Below the pieces are notes generated by a model. It searched no databases. It was given only the letters and a program-made list of their open reading frames with translations, and was not told the DNA's origin. The translations under genes and the position numbers were made by a program. Positions 42,694-51,759 of a stretch of DNA of 64,000 nt are shown one piece after another. This stretch comes from JALZKA01 sp963701205 (GTDB taxonomy: Bacteria > Actinomycetota > Thermoleophilia > Solirubrobacterales > 70-9): positions 1,550,001 through 1,614,000 of the forward strand of contig OY969575.1 of NCBI GenBank assembly GCA_963701205.1, in the 5' to 3' direction. Within the stretch, counting starts at the first letter, position 1. The number at the start of each line of letters is the position of its first letter.

Positions 42694-43473
42694 GTGGTCG
42701 ATACCCACTCGCACATCGGGCTGCGTGACGACGATGCCGGCGAGGCTGTCAAGCGGGCGGTCGAAGCTGGGGTGGAGCGGATCCTGACGGTGGGCCTTGA
42801 CGAGGAGTCCAACCGGCGCGCGATCGCCCTTGCCGCCACGCACGACCGCATTTACGCCAGCGTGGGCCGCCACCCGAACTCGGCAACCGGTTGGGATGAG
42901 ACCGCGCGTGCCGACCTGCGGGCGCTCGCCGAGAAGCCCGGTGTGGTTGCGATCGGGGAAACGGGACTCGACTACTTTCGGGCGGGAGCACCCCCGGAGG
43001 ACCAGCTGCGGGCCTTTCGTGACCAAATTCAAATCGCTCGCGAGGTCGCAAAGCCGCTGGTCATCCACATGCGATCGGGGGACGGGCCCGAGCGCGACGC
43101 GATTTCAGAGTCGCTTGCGGTGCTTGCGGCCGAGGCAGGCGGAGTCGAGGTTATCCTGCACTGCTTTTCGGCCCCGCCGGAGCGGGTCGCCGATGCCGTG
43201 CGCCATGGCTGGTACTGCTCGTTTGCCGGCAACGCGACGTACCCGAAGGCGCAGGCTCTGCGTGACGCTGCCGCGCTTGTCCCCGACGAGCTGATCCTGG
43301 TCGAGACGGATTCGCCCTACCTGACGCCGCAGTCGCGCCGTGGCAAGCCCAACGAGCCCGCGTACGTCGTTGAGACGGCGCGGGAGGTCGCTGCAGCCCG
43401 TGGTGAGGACTACGAAGCGCTGGAGCGTCTGGTGACCGCCAACGCGCAGAGGGCGTTCGGATGGCAAAGCTAG
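42694..43473 (+). CDS. tatD: TatD-family metal-dependent DNase/hydrolase
   Basis: 259 aa amidohydrolase fold. Metal ligands in order: DTHSHI (HxH), AIGETGLDY (Glu), VIHMRSG (His), LHCFSA (His) and VETDSPYL (Asp). Family members are 3-prime exonucleases or D-aminoacyl hydrolases linked to quality control. The end overlaps rsmA by 13 bp. Confidence 0.93.
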   Translation: MVDTHSHIGLRDDDAGEAVKRAVEAGVERILTVGLDEESNRRAIALAATHDRIYASVGRHPNSATGWDETARADLRALAEKPGVVAIGETGLDYFRAGAPPEDQLRAFRDQIQIAREVAKPLVIHMRSGDGPERDAISESLAVLAAEAGGVEVILHCFSAPPERVADAVRHGWYCSFAGNATYPKAQALRDAAALVPDELILVETDSPYLTPQSRRGKPNEPAYVVETAREVAAARGEDYEALERLVTANAQRAFGWQS

Positions 43474-44222
43474 GTCAGAACTTTCTGGCGGATACGAACC
43501 TGCTTGAGGCCATCGTTCGGCATGCGAGCCTCGGGAAAGGGGACATCGTCCTGGAAGTTGGCGGCGGCGAGGGCGTCCTGACGGAACGCCTGGCCGCCGA
43601 GGCCGCCGTGGTGCACGTGGTTGAACTCGACGAACGCTTGCGGGACCGGCTTGAAGCGCTGGCCATGCTCCACTCGGGCATCCGCCCGATCTTCGGCGAC
43701 GCGATGCGGCTCGACCTGGCGAGCCTGGAGCCCACGCCGACCGCGATGGTGGCGAACCTGCCCTACTCGATCGCGACGCCGATCTTGATCCGCACGCTGG
43801 CTGAGCTCACGGGGTTGGAGCGCTGGACCGTGATGGTGCAGCTTGAGATCGCGGAGCGCCTAATCGCCGCGCCGCGCACGAAGGCCTACGGATCGCCGAG
43901 CGTCCTGACCCAGCTCTGCACCAAGGCCAAGATCCTGCGTCGGGTGGACCGGGCCGTCTTCAAGCCCCGCCCGCGGGTTGACTCCGCGCTTGTGGAGCTC
44001 GAACGGATCGCGCCGTGGCCCGGCGCCGGTACGGCCACGCTTGTCCGGGCGGCATTCGCCCATCGCCGCAAGGCGCTTGCGCGATCGATCGCGATGGCTG
44101 GGGTTGATTCGCGCGACCGGGTTCTGGGGGCATTGGCGGCGCTCGGCTTTTCGCCGACCGTCAGGGCCGAGGAGCTTGAGCCCCAACAGTTCGTCGCGCT
44201 TGCGAAGGAGCTTGGGCGTTGA
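43461..44222 (+). CDS. rsmA: 16S rRNA (adenine1518/1519-N6)-dimethyltransferase
   Basis: 253 aa. LGQNFLADTNLLEAIV at the N-terminus, SAM loop VLEVGGGEGVLTERL, catalytic NLPYSIATPIL, and C-terminal VFKPRPRVDSALVEL. It dimethylates two adenines of the 16S 3-prime hairpin (KsgA). It overlaps tatD and ispE. Confidence 0.95.
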   Translation: MAKLGQNFLADTNLLEAIVRHASLGKGDIVLEVGGGEGVLTERLAAEAAVVHVVELDERLRDRLEALAMLHSGIRPIFGDAMRLDLASLEPTPTAMVANLPYSIATPILIRTLAELTGLERWTVMVQLEIAERLIAAPRTKAYGSPSVLTQLCTKAKILRRVDRAVFKPRPRVDSALVELERIAPWPGAGTATLVRAAFAHRRKALARSIAMAGVDSRDRVLGALAALGFSPTVRAEELEPQQFVALAKELGR

Positions 44223-45070
44223 TGGTCCTGCGGGCGCCCGCGAAGCTCAATCTGGCTTTGCTGGTCGGCCCGACCCGCCCCGACGGCTTGCATGAGGTGG
44301 CATCGCTTTTTTGCCCGCTCACCCTGGCCGACCGGATCACGGTGGTTGAAGCTGACACCGATTCCGTGGTCTGCGACGCAGTGTCCGGACCGAATCTGGC
44401 AGCGGCAGCGCTGGCTGAGCTGCGCGCCGCCGGTTGGGCGCATCCGCCGGTTCGAATCGAGATTGACAAGCGGATTCCGGTTGCGGCGGGGCTCGGGGGA
44501 GGCTCCGCCGATGCCGCCGCCGTTCTCAGGCTCGCGCGCGGCGACGTGGAGGGGCTCGAGCTCATCGCGGCTCGTCTCGGCGCCGATGTGCCATCGCAGT
44601 TGAACCCCGCCTTTGCCTACGTGTGCGGCGCGGGTGAGACCGTGGAGGCGCTGCCGAACCCGGGATCGTTTGCCCTCGTCCTGATTCCGCTCGATCCTGG
44701 CCTCTCCGCGGCTGCGGTATATGCCGAGGCCGATCGGCTCGGCCGCGGCCGTGACGGCGCGGCGCTGGCGCGCTCGGGGCAGGAGCTACGTGAGGCGACT
44801 GCATCCGGCGGATCGCCGCTTCAGTACGCCGATCTGCTTGTCAACGATTTGGCGCCGGCTGCGATTTCGCTTCGCCCAGCGATCGCGGACTCGATCGAGG
44901 CGCTACGCGATGCCGGTGCGTCGTGCGCCCTGCTCACAGGTTCCGGGCCGACGGTGTTCGGGCTGTTCGACGACATCGTTGAGGCCGACCGGGCCTGCGC
45001 GGCGCTGCCGCCGCGCTTTGCCCAGGCGATTGTCGCCGGGCCCGCCGGGCCCGCCGGGCGCGAGGCGTGA
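44222..45070 (+). CDS. ispE: 4-diphosphocytidyl-2-C-methyl-D-erythritol kinase
   Basis: 282 aa GHMP kinase. LRAPAKLNLALLVG, the ATP loop PVAAGLGGGSADAAAVLRL, and the late GHMP motif LLTGSGPTVFGLFD. It phosphorylates CDP-ME in the non-mevalonate isoprenoid pathway. ATG overlaps the rsmA stop; a TTG one codon earlier is an alternative. Confidence 0.94.
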   Translation: MVLRAPAKLNLALLVGPTRPDGLHEVASLFCPLTLADRITVVEADTDSVVCDAVSGPNLAAAALAELRAAGWAHPPVRIEIDKRIPVAAGLGGGSADAAAVLRLARGDVEGLELIAARLGADVPSQLNPAFAYVCGAGETVEALPNPGSFALVLIPLDPGLSAAAVYAEADRLGRGRDGAALARSGQELREATASGGSPLQYADLLVNDLAPAAISLRPAIADSIEALRDAGASCALLTGSGPTVFGLFDDIVEADRACAALPPRFAQAIVAGPAGPAGREA

Positions 45071-45076
45071 CAGGCT
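45071..45076 (+). promoter_or_regulatory. Possible -10 box of the DedA-PAP2 gene
   Basis: CAGGCT directly after the ispE stop, 7 nt before the ATG. Confidence 0.35.
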
Positions 45077-45083
45077 GGCGGGC

Positions 45084-46562
45084 ATGAAGCGGGCGCTAGA
45101 GATCGTCAGGGGCCACCCACTCCTACTGGTTGTGGCGGCGATTGCCGTGGCCTACGCCGTCCTTGGCGACCGGCTGCCGTCTCTGGACCTCGAAAAGGCG
45201 CTTGACGATCTGGCGGCGACCCTGGGCAACTGGACGTATTTGGTCGTCAGCCTGCTCGCGTTTTTGGAGACCGGCGCCTTCGTCGGCCTCGTTTTCCCCG
45301 GCGAGACCGCCGTGATCGTCGCCGGCGCGATCGCCGGCCAGGGTGAGACCTCGATCGTGATCACCATCGCGCTCGTCTGGGTCTCGGCCTGGCTTGGCGA
45401 CAGCGCTTCGTTTTACATCGGCTCCCGCCTCGGGCGGAGCTTCATCCTCAAGCACGGTCAGCGTGTGCGGATCACGCCCGAGCGCTTTGCCCAGGTCGAG
45501 GCCTATTTCGAAAACCACGGCGGCAAGACGATTCTGATCGGCAGATTCCTTGGCTTGGTCCGAGCCCTGGCGCCGTTCATTGCGGGCAGCTCGGGCATGA
45601 AGTACCGCGACTTTCTGCCGTACAGCGTCCTCGGAACGGGCCTGTGGTCGGCTGCGTTCTCGCTGCTGGGCTACTTCCTAGCCGAAAACATCCACCTCGC
45701 GGAAAACATTGCCGGGCGCGGAATCTTCATCTTCGGCGCGATCGTCGTCCTCGTGGTCGGCGCCATTGTTGCTGTCCACCACCTGCGCGATCCGAAGGGC
45801 CGGGAGAAGATCGCCGGCTGGCTGGAGGCCCGCGGGGCAACCCGGCCGCTCGTCCTTGCCGGGCGTCGCGTCAAGCCCCAGGCGACCTTCGTCTGGCATC
45901 GCGTTACCCCTGGGAACTTGGGCCTTGAGTTCACGACTCTGATGGCGATCCTTGCGGTCGCGTTGTTCATCGTCGCCGGCTACGGCGCGATGATCAGCGA
46001 CGCGCCCGGTCCAACCACGGGCGATCAGGGGGCGCTTGATCTGGCGGACGGTCTGCGCTCAGGCGCGTTGACCGAGGTAGCGAAGGTGGTCACGGCGTTC
46101 GGGGGTACCGCCGCGATCCTGGCGACGGCACTCCTCGCGGCAATTGCCCTTGGCTCCGGCAAACGGTGGCCGGAGTTCTGGGTCCTCCTTTGCGCCCTCG
46201 CGATCTGCCTGATCGCGGTCCCGGCCTTAAAGGAGCTGCTTGACCGACCCCGTCCCCCGTCCCCCCTTGTTGACGCGGGGGGCGCTGCTTGGCCGTCGGG
46301 TCACGCCACGTACGCCGTCCTCTATCCGTTCTTGGCGCTGGTTGCGACGCTGCGGATTCGACCGGGCAAGGCCTATGGCACCGCCCTACTCGTCGGCGCG
46401 ACGCTCTTGGCTTCCGGGATCGCGCTCTCGCGCGTCTACCTGCGCGTTCACTACCTGAGCGATGTCAACGCCGGCGGTGCGTTGGGGGTCGCCGCGTTCG
46501 CGACCTGCGCGGCCGTCGCACTCGTCGTCGTCCACATTCGCGACAATGGCACCCGAGCATGA
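45084..46562 (+). CDS. DedA-family membrane protein fused to PAP2 phosphatase
   Basis: 492 aa. Residues ~1-215 form a DedA (SNARE-associated) domain: FLETGAFVGLVFPGETAVIVAG and ILIGRFLGLVRALAPFIAGSSGM, with several spans. Residues ~285-485 form a PAP2 domain with all three acid-phosphatase motifs: KELLDRPRP (near 383), PSGHATY (near 404) and SRVYLRVHYLSD (near 450). DedA proteins flip undecaprenyl phosphate or phospholipids, and PAP2 enzymes dephosphorylate lipid diphosphates, so the fusion suits undecaprenyl phosphate recycling; inferred. An ATGA overlap couples it to the next gene. Confidence 0.9.
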   Translation: MKRALEIVRGHPLLLVVAAIAVAYAVLGDRLPSLDLEKALDDLAATLGNWTYLVVSLLAFLETGAFVGLVFPGETAVIVAGAIAGQGETSIVITIALVWVSAWLGDSASFYIGSRLGRSFILKHGQRVRITPERFAQVEAYFENHGGKTILIGRFLGLVRALAPFIAGSSGMKYRDFLPYSVLGTGLWSAAFSLLGYFLAENIHLAENIAGRGIFIFGAIVVLVVGAIVAVHHLRDPKGREKIAGWLEARGATRPLVLAGRRVKPQATFVWHRVTPGNLGLEFTTLMAILAVALFIVAGYGAMISDAPGPTTGDQGALDLADGLRSGALTEVAKVVTAFGGTAAILATALLAAIALGSGKRWPEFWVLLCALAICLIAVPALKELLDRPRPPSPLVDAGGAAWPSGHATYAVLYPFLALVATLRIRPGKAYGTALLVGATLLASGIALSRVYLRVHYLSDVNAGGALGVAAFATCAAVALVVVHIRDNGTRA

Positions 46563-46801
46563 ACGTCCTGGCGGAACTAACCGCATTGCATTTCCTGTTC
46601 GGCGGCGCCGGATTGCTGAGTCTGTTGGCGTTCGGTGCCCTGATCCTGGCGCCAACAATTGGATCGTTTGGGCGCACGTGGGAGCGGATTACGGCAGCGC
46701 TCCTGTCGCTGTTCGTGCTCGTTGTGCTGGTCGCCATGGGGGCCGGTTTCGGGATCCTGATCGTCTACAACTGGGACTCGATCAGCGGCTGGTTCGGGTA
46801 G
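46559..46801 (+). CDS. Small two-span membrane protein, 80 aa
   Basis: ATG overlaps the DedA-PAP2 stop. Two hydrophobic spans (FGGAGLLSLLAFGALILAPTI and LLSLFVLVVLVAMGAGFGILIV) join through a short positive loop. I know no family for it. Its coupling suggests a partner of the lipid-phosphatase protein, or simply a small membrane protein of unknown role. Confidence 0.7.
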   Translation: MNVLAELTALHFLFGGAGLLSLLAFGALILAPTIGSFGRTWERITAALLSLFVLVVLVAMGAGFGILIVYNWDSISGWFG

Positions 46802-46840
46802 TCGAACGCCCATAAGGGTTCTGAATCAGACGGGCGCTGG

Positions 46841-46846
46841 CAGAAT
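46841..46846 (+). promoter_or_regulatory. -10 box of pucR-like gene
   Basis: CAGAAT, 6 nt before the GTG. Confidence 0.45.
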
Positions 46847-46852
46847 CAAGGC

Positions 46853-48091
46853 GTGACCGCGAAGGCCGACAGCCGCGCCAAGGGCGGGGGAGCCACACTC
46901 GAAGCGCTCTCTGAAGCGATTGAGTCCGGAGCCGGGTTGCCCGCCATCGCGCGTGCCGCGGGCCAGGTTCTTGGCGCGAGCGTGGCGGTGATCGACCGCT
47001 CGGGCGTCGTGCTGGCCGTGGCCGCGCCATCGTCAGCCGAGGAATCCAAGCTGCTGGCCGGGGGCGAAGGCGTCGAGTCGGTGGACCTGCGCGTCGCCGA
47101 TGCGGTGGTCGGCGAGCTTCGCTTTCGCGCACGCAGCAAGGCTGCGGGGTCGTCGAGCGCCGTGGCCCGAATGGTCTCGGCGCTGCTGGCGCTTGAGGTG
47201 GAGCGTTCGCGCTCCGATGAGTGGGCATCCGATGAGGCCGCCGGCGATTTCATCGACGCTGTCCTTGGCCGCCGCATGACCGACCGCGGCGACATCGCCG
47301 CGCGTGCATCTGAGGTCGGGGCCGACATCGATGCGGGCGCCGGCGTTCTGATCGCCAGGGCGCATCCCCACCGCGCCCAGGATGGTGATTGGCGCGCGCG
47401 CGTGCTGACCCTGGCGTTGCGCGTCCTGCGGACCCAGGCACAGGGCGCGGTGGCGGTGGTCGGCAACGGCGATGTCGCAGAGGTCTCGGCGATCGTGCCG
47501 GCTGCCGAGGATGGCGTCCTGGCTCGCGCCGCCACTTCGCTGGCAGGCGAGTTGTCCCAGTCACTCAAGGGCTTCAGCATCACGGTCGCATACAGCCGCC
47601 GCACCTCTGATCCTGTCGATCTTTACCGGGCGGGAATGGAGGCCCTGCTGGCGGCGAATGTCGCCGAGGCGGAAGAGCGCGACGTGCTGGCCTTTGAGGA
47701 CACGGGTTCGTACCGGCTGTTGCTGCCCGCGATGAGCGAGGATCCGGGTGAGCTTCGGAGCTTCTATGGCGAGACGGTGGCACCGCTCGCGGCCTACGAC
47801 GAGCAGTACGAGACGGACCTTGTTACCACCGTCGAGGCCTACCTCGACAATGACGGCAACGTCACCCCGACGGCAACGGCCCTCTTTACCCACCGTCACA
47901 CGGTCCGCTACCGGCTCGAGCGCGTGCGTGAGCTCTCCGGCCACGACATCACCTCCACCGTGGGCCGGGAGAAGCTTGGTCTCGGCCTGAAGGCGATGCG
48001 GGTGCTTGGGATCGCCCCGCCGCGCGGCCCGGCGCTGGAGCCCGGCGCCAAGGGCGGCAAGGTGGGCAAGCGGCGGGGCAAGGGCGCCTAG
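46853..48091 (+). CDS. PucR/CdaR-type transcriptional regulator
   Basis: 412 aa. A GAF-like/sensory N-terminal part (ALSEAIESGAGLPAIARAAGQVLGASVAVIDRSGVVLAVA), a middle GGDEF-like/CdaR domain, and a C-terminal PucR helix-turn-helix (LVTTVEAYLDNDGNV...THRHTVRYRLERVRELSG). A basic tail ends the protein. Family members sense metabolites such as purines, sugars or sugar acids; this target is unknown. Confidence 0.88.
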   Translation: MTAKADSRAKGGGATLEALSEAIESGAGLPAIARAAGQVLGASVAVIDRSGVVLAVAAPSSAEESKLLAGGEGVESVDLRVADAVVGELRFRARSKAAGSSSAVARMVSALLALEVERSRSDEWASDEAAGDFIDAVLGRRMTDRGDIAARASEVGADIDAGAGVLIARAHPHRAQDGDWRARVLTLALRVLRTQAQGAVAVVGNGDVAEVSAIVPAAEDGVLARAATSLAGELSQSLKGFSITVAYSRRTSDPVDLYRAGMEALLAANVAEAEERDVLAFEDTGSYRLLLPAMSEDPGELRSFYGETVAPLAAYDEQYETDLVTTVEAYLDNDGNVTPTATALFTHRHTVRYRLERVRELSGHDITSTVGREKLGLGLKAMRVLGIAPPRGPALEPGAKGGKVGKRRGKGA

Positions 48092-48098
48092 ATCGCGA

Positions 48099-48170
48099 CT
48101 GGGGAGCCCGGACTTGAACCGGGATAGCTGGCACCAAAAGCCAGAGGCTTGCCAATTAGCCGACTCCCCA
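48099..48170 (-). tRNA. tRNA-Gln (anticodon TTG)
   Basis: 72-nt cloverleaf on the minus strand. Acceptor TGGGGAG pairs with CTCCCCA, the U1-A72 start being typical of tRNA-Gln. D-arm GGCT/AGCC; anticodon arm CTGGC-TTTTGGT-GCCAG gives TTG at positions 34-36; T-arm CCCGG-TTCAAGT-CCGGG. Discriminator G. The 3-prime CCA is not encoded. Confidence 0.95.
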
Positions 48171-48250
48171 TTTGCTGCGTTCAGTCTAGGTCTCAACAGC
48201 TGATCCTTGGCTACCGGCAGCGATTGGCTACGGCCCGCTTGCCACCCCTG

Positions 48251-48256
48251 TACCGT
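48251..48256 (+). promoter_or_regulatory. -10 box of LLM oxidoreductase gene
   Basis: TACCGT, 8 nt before the ATG. Confidence 0.5.
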
Positions 48257-48264
48257 CCCGCCGC

Positions 48265-49281
48265 ATGAAAGTTGACGCGGGGCAGTACCAACCGACCATC
48301 GATGCGGCGGCCAACGCCGCGGTCGCGGCGCAAAGCGACGGCTTTGACGGGTGGTGGGCCTTTGAGACCCAAATCGACCCGTTCATCGCCTGTGCCCTCG
48401 CCGCGGAGCGGACGCAGACGGTCGAAATCGGGACGTCGATCGCAGTGGCCTTTGCGCGTAATCCAATGACGGTTGCGCTCCAGGCAAACGATGTCCAGGC
48501 GCTTTCGGGCGGACGCTTCAACCTGGGCCTCGGCTCGCAGATCAAGCCGCACATCACGCGTCGCTACTCGATGGAGTGGTCCAAGCCGGCGGCCCGCATG
48601 CGCGAGTTCGTCCTCGCGATCCGGGCGATCTGGAAGTGCTGGGAGACAGACGGTCAACTTGACTTCCAAGGCGATTTCTACACCCACACCCTGATGGCGC
48701 CCTTCTTCAACCCGGGTCCCAATCCGCACGGCAACCCAAAGATCCTCCTGGCGGCGGTGGGCCCGCTGATGACTCAGGCGGCCGGCGAGGTGGCCGACGG
48801 TGTCCTTTGTCACGGGTTCTCAACCGAGCGCTATGTGCGCGAGGCGACGCTTCCAGCGCTTGCAAAGGGCTTTGCGAAGGCCGGCCGTACCAGCGAGGGA
48901 TTCGAGATCACTGCGCCCGCGTTCGTCGTGGCCGCTGACACGGACGAGGAGATCGTGGAGGGGTCCAAGTTCGTCAAGCAGCAGATCGCTTTTTACGGGT
49001 CAACCCCTGCGTATCGCCCCGTTCTTGAACTACACGGCTGGGGCGATCTCCAAGACGAGCTGATGGCGATGACCAAGCGCGGCGAGTGGGACTCGATGGG
49101 GGAGGTCATCGACGACGCGATCCTCCACACCTTCGCGGTCGTTGGCACGCCAGAGGATGCGATCGCGGAATTGGGACGCCGCTACGGCGACATCTGCACC
49201 CGCATAACGCTGACCCTGCCGCCCGCCCACGACCCCGACCGGTGGTCGGCCTTGTTCAGGGCGCTGCGCGCCGCAGGCTGA
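48265..49281 (+). CDS. LLM-class (luciferase-like) F420-dependent oxidoreductase
   Basis: 338 aa TIM-barrel. WWAFETQIDPFIACALAAERTQTVEIGTSIAVAFARNPMTVA, then LSGGRFNLGLGSQIKPHITRR, match the F420-dependent LLM subgroup common in actinobacteria. The late part has GTPEDAIAELGRRYGDI. The substrate cannot be told. A single gene between the tRNA and glmU. Confidence 0.88.
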   Translation: MKVDAGQYQPTIDAAANAAVAAQSDGFDGWWAFETQIDPFIACALAAERTQTVEIGTSIAVAFARNPMTVALQANDVQALSGGRFNLGLGSQIKPHITRRYSMEWSKPAARMREFVLAIRAIWKCWETDGQLDFQGDFYTHTLMAPFFNPGPNPHGNPKILLAAVGPLMTQAAGEVADGVLCHGFSTERYVREATLPALAKGFAKAGRTSEGFEITAPAFVVAADTDEEIVEGSKFVKQQIAFYGSTPAYRPVLELHGWGDLQDELMAMTKRGEWDSMGEVIDDAILHTFAVVGTPEDAIAELGRRYGDICTRITLTLPPAHDPDRWSALFRALRAAG

Positions 49282-49297
49282 GCGCGGCCGCGCCCTT

Positions 49298-49303
49298 TAC
49301 GAT
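49298..49303 (+). promoter_or_regulatory. -10 box, leaderless glmU
   Basis: TACGAT, 6 nt before the GTG. Confidence 0.6.
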
Positions 49304-49309
49304 TCAGCG

Positions 49310-50722
49310 GTGCCAAGCACGACGCAAGCGCCGACGGTTTTGGTGATGGCCGCGGGCGAGGGAACGCGCATGCGCTCGTCCCTGCCCAAAGTCATGCACC
49401 CGGTATGCGGCCGCCCGATGGTCGCCTGGCCGATCCTGGCCGCCACGGCCGCCGGAGCCGGGCGCGTCGTTGTGATCGTCTCGCCAAGTCACGATCTTTC
49501 AGCGGTCCTTCCCGCAGGGGCGGAAACCGTCGTCCAGCCCGAGGCAAACGGCACCGGCGGGGCGATCCGCGCTGCGCTTGACCACATCGCCGACGCCGGC
49601 AGCGTGATCGTGCTCTCCGCCGACGTGCCGCTGATCAGCGCCGAGACAATTACGGCGCTGCTGCTTGCGCATCGCGAGTGCGGAGCGGGCGCAACGGTAA
49701 TGACAGTGGAGATTGACGATCCGGCGGGCTACGGGCGGATCGTGCGGGACCCCAGCGGGGACGTCCGGGAGATCGTCGAGACCAAGCATTCCGAGGGGGT
49801 CGCCCCGGAGGTTCTGGCGACCCGGGAGATCAATTCAGGCACATATGTATTTGAAGCAGCGCCGCTCGCCGCTGCGCTCGCAAAAATCACCGACGACAAC
49901 GAGGCGGGGGAATACTTTCTGCCCGATGTGCTGCCGTTGATGCGCGCCGAGGGCCTCCGGGTTTGCGCTCACATCGCCGACGATCCGAACGTCAACCTGG
50001 GCGTCAACACCCGTGCCGACCTGGCGCTCGTTGCGGCCAAGGCCCGCGAGCGGATCGTGCGCGCACACATGCTCGCCGGAGTCACCGTGATCGACCCGGG
50101 CAGCACATGGGTGGAGGCCGATGTCGAGATCGAGGCCGACGCAGTTATCGAGCCGGGGACTTACCTGCGCGGGAAGACCAGGGTGGCCGGTGGCGCGAAG
50201 GTGGGCCCGAACTCGACCGTCACCGACTCCCGGATCGGGACTGGGGCAACGGTGCTCCAATCTGTCCTGGTCGAGGCTGAGGTCGGCGATGGCGCGAGCG
50301 TTGGCCCGTTTTCCTACTTGCGCCCAGGTGCCAGGCTCGCGGCGGGCGCCAAGGCGGGGGCGTTTGTCGAGATCAAGAACTCGGAGATCGGGAAGGACGC
50401 CAAGGTGCCGCACCTCTCATACATCGGCGATTCTGAGATCGGGCCCGGTGCCAACGTTGGCGCCGGCACGATCACGGCGAACTACGACGGGCGTTCCAAA
50501 CACCGGACCAGGATCGGGAAGGACGCGCGGATCGCCGTCAACAACTCGCTGGTTGCCCCCGTTGAGGTCGGCGATGGCGCCTACACTGGGGCCGGTGCAG
50601 TGATTCGCTCCGACGTGCCGCCAGGCGCGCTCGCGGTGACCGATGCCGCCCAGCGCAATATCGAGGACTACGCGAAATCCAAAGACGACCAGGCTGAAGG
50701 GGATAGCGAAGGCGATGAGTAG
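49310..50722 (+). CDS. glmU: Bifunctional UDP-GlcNAc pyrophosphorylase/GlcN-1-P acetyltransferase
   Basis: 470 aa. The N-terminal pyrophosphorylase has MAAGEGTRMRS and LPKVMHPVCGRPM, then DVPLI and a GTGGAIRAAL loop. The C-terminal left-handed beta-helix acetyltransferase carries hexapeptide repeats and GPFSYLRPG, NANYDG-type TANYDGRSKHRT. It makes UDP-GlcNAc for peptidoglycan. An acidic tail overlaps the prs start by 8 bp. Confidence 0.96.
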   Translation: MPSTTQAPTVLVMAAGEGTRMRSSLPKVMHPVCGRPMVAWPILAATAAGAGRVVVIVSPSHDLSAVLPAGAETVVQPEANGTGGAIRAALDHIADAGSVIVLSADVPLISAETITALLLAHRECGAGATVMTVEIDDPAGYGRIVRDPSGDVREIVETKHSEGVAPEVLATREINSGTYVFEAAPLAAALAKITDDNEAGEYFLPDVLPLMRAEGLRVCAHIADDPNVNLGVNTRADLALVAAKARERIVRAHMLAGVTVIDPGSTWVEADVEIEADAVIEPGTYLRGKTRVAGGAKVGPNSTVTDSRIGTGATVLQSVLVEAEVGDGASVGPFSYLRPGARLAAGAKAGAFVEIKNSEIGKDAKVPHLSYIGDSEIGPGANVGAGTITANYDGRSKHRTRIGKDARIAVNNSLVAPVEVGDGAYTGAGAVIRSDVPPGALAVTDAAQRNIEDYAKSKDDQAEGDSEGDE

Positions 50723-51746
50723 CACCGAGGAAGCCCCGACCCCCGTCAGCTCGATCACGCACGATTACACCAAGCGGTTGATGGTGTTCGGCGGCCGCGC
50801 GTCGATGGAGCAGGCAGCGCGAATCGCGGGCAAGCTCGACGTTGATCTGGGCCAGGTGGACCTGCGGACCTTTGCCGACGGCGAGGTGTATTGCCGCTAC
50901 AACGAGTCCATTCGCGGCGCCGATGTTTTCCTCGTCCAATCGACCGCAGCCAACCGCGCGCAGGACATGACACCCAACGACGCCCTGATGGAGCTCTTGG
51001 TGATGATCGACGCCGCCAAGGGCGCCTCGGCGCACAGGATCATCGCGGTGATGCCCTGGTACGGCTACTCGCGCCAGGACAAGAAGTCGGCGCCGCGCGA
51101 GCCGATCTCAGCGCGCGTTGTTGCCCAATGCCTGGAGGCAGTCGGCGTGGATCGGATCTTGACCATGGACCTCCACTCAGGTCAGGTTCAGGGCTTCTTC
51201 TCGAAACCCGTGGATCACATGACGGCAATGCCGATGCTGACTCAGTACTTCATGGACCAGGTCTTTACCGAGGAACTCGTGATCGTTTCGCCGGACGCGG
51301 GCCGGGTCAAGGTGGCCCGCAACTTCGCCCGCAAGGTCGGCGTGCACTGGGCAGTGATGGAAAAGGAGCGGCCCGCTCAGCAGGTTGCGGAGATCGGCTA
51401 CGTGGTCGGCGACGTGAAGGGCAAGACTGCCGTGCTCGTTGACGACATGATCGACACGGCGGGAACCCTTTGCGCTGCGGCGCGAACGGTCCTCGACGAA
51501 GGAGCCGCCAAGGTGATCGCCTGCGCAACCCACGGCGTTTTCTCCGGCCCGGCCTACGAGCGCCTCGCCTACGAGAATTCCGGGATCGAGCGAATCGTCG
51601 TGACCGATACGGTGCCGCTGGCGCCCGGCGCCCCGGAGAACGTCACCGTCCTCCACGCCTCCCAGATCCTGGCCGACTCGATCCGCAGGATCTTCGCCGA
51701 CGACTCCGTCTCGGAGATCTTCGCCGGCGAGAACCAGCTCTTTTAG
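50715..51746 (+). CDS. prs: Ribose-phosphate pyrophosphokinase (PRPP synthase)
   Basis: 343 aa. DLRTFADGEVYCRYNESIRG, YGYSRQDKKSAPREPI (ATP loop), VDRILTMDLHSGQVQGFF, and PRPP loop VLVDDMIDTAGTL. It makes PRPP from ribose-5-P and ATP. The ATG lies inside the end of glmU, the usual glmU-prs arrangement. A ~25-residue N-terminal extension precedes the core. Confidence 0.96.
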   Translation: MSSTEEAPTPVSSITHDYTKRLMVFGGRASMEQAARIAGKLDVDLGQVDLRTFADGEVYCRYNESIRGADVFLVQSTAANRAQDMTPNDALMELLVMIDAAKGASAHRIIAVMPWYGYSRQDKKSAPREPISARVVAQCLEAVGVDRILTMDLHSGQVQGFFSKPVDHMTAMPMLTQYFMDQVFTEELVIVSPDAGRVKVARNFARKVGVHWAVMEKERPAQQVAEIGYVVGDVKGKTAVLVDDMIDTAGTLCAAARTVLDEGAAKVIACATHGVFSGPAYERLAYENSGIERIVVTDTVPLAPGAPENVTVLHASQILADSIRRIFADDSVSEIFAGENQLF

Positions 51747-51759
51747 GCAAAGCTGGCAG

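Noticed and set aside
44721..45083. N-terminal extension of the DedA-PAP2 gene
   Set aside because: Overlaps ispE out of frame and lacks hydrophobic or DedA features; ATG 45084 fits the family.
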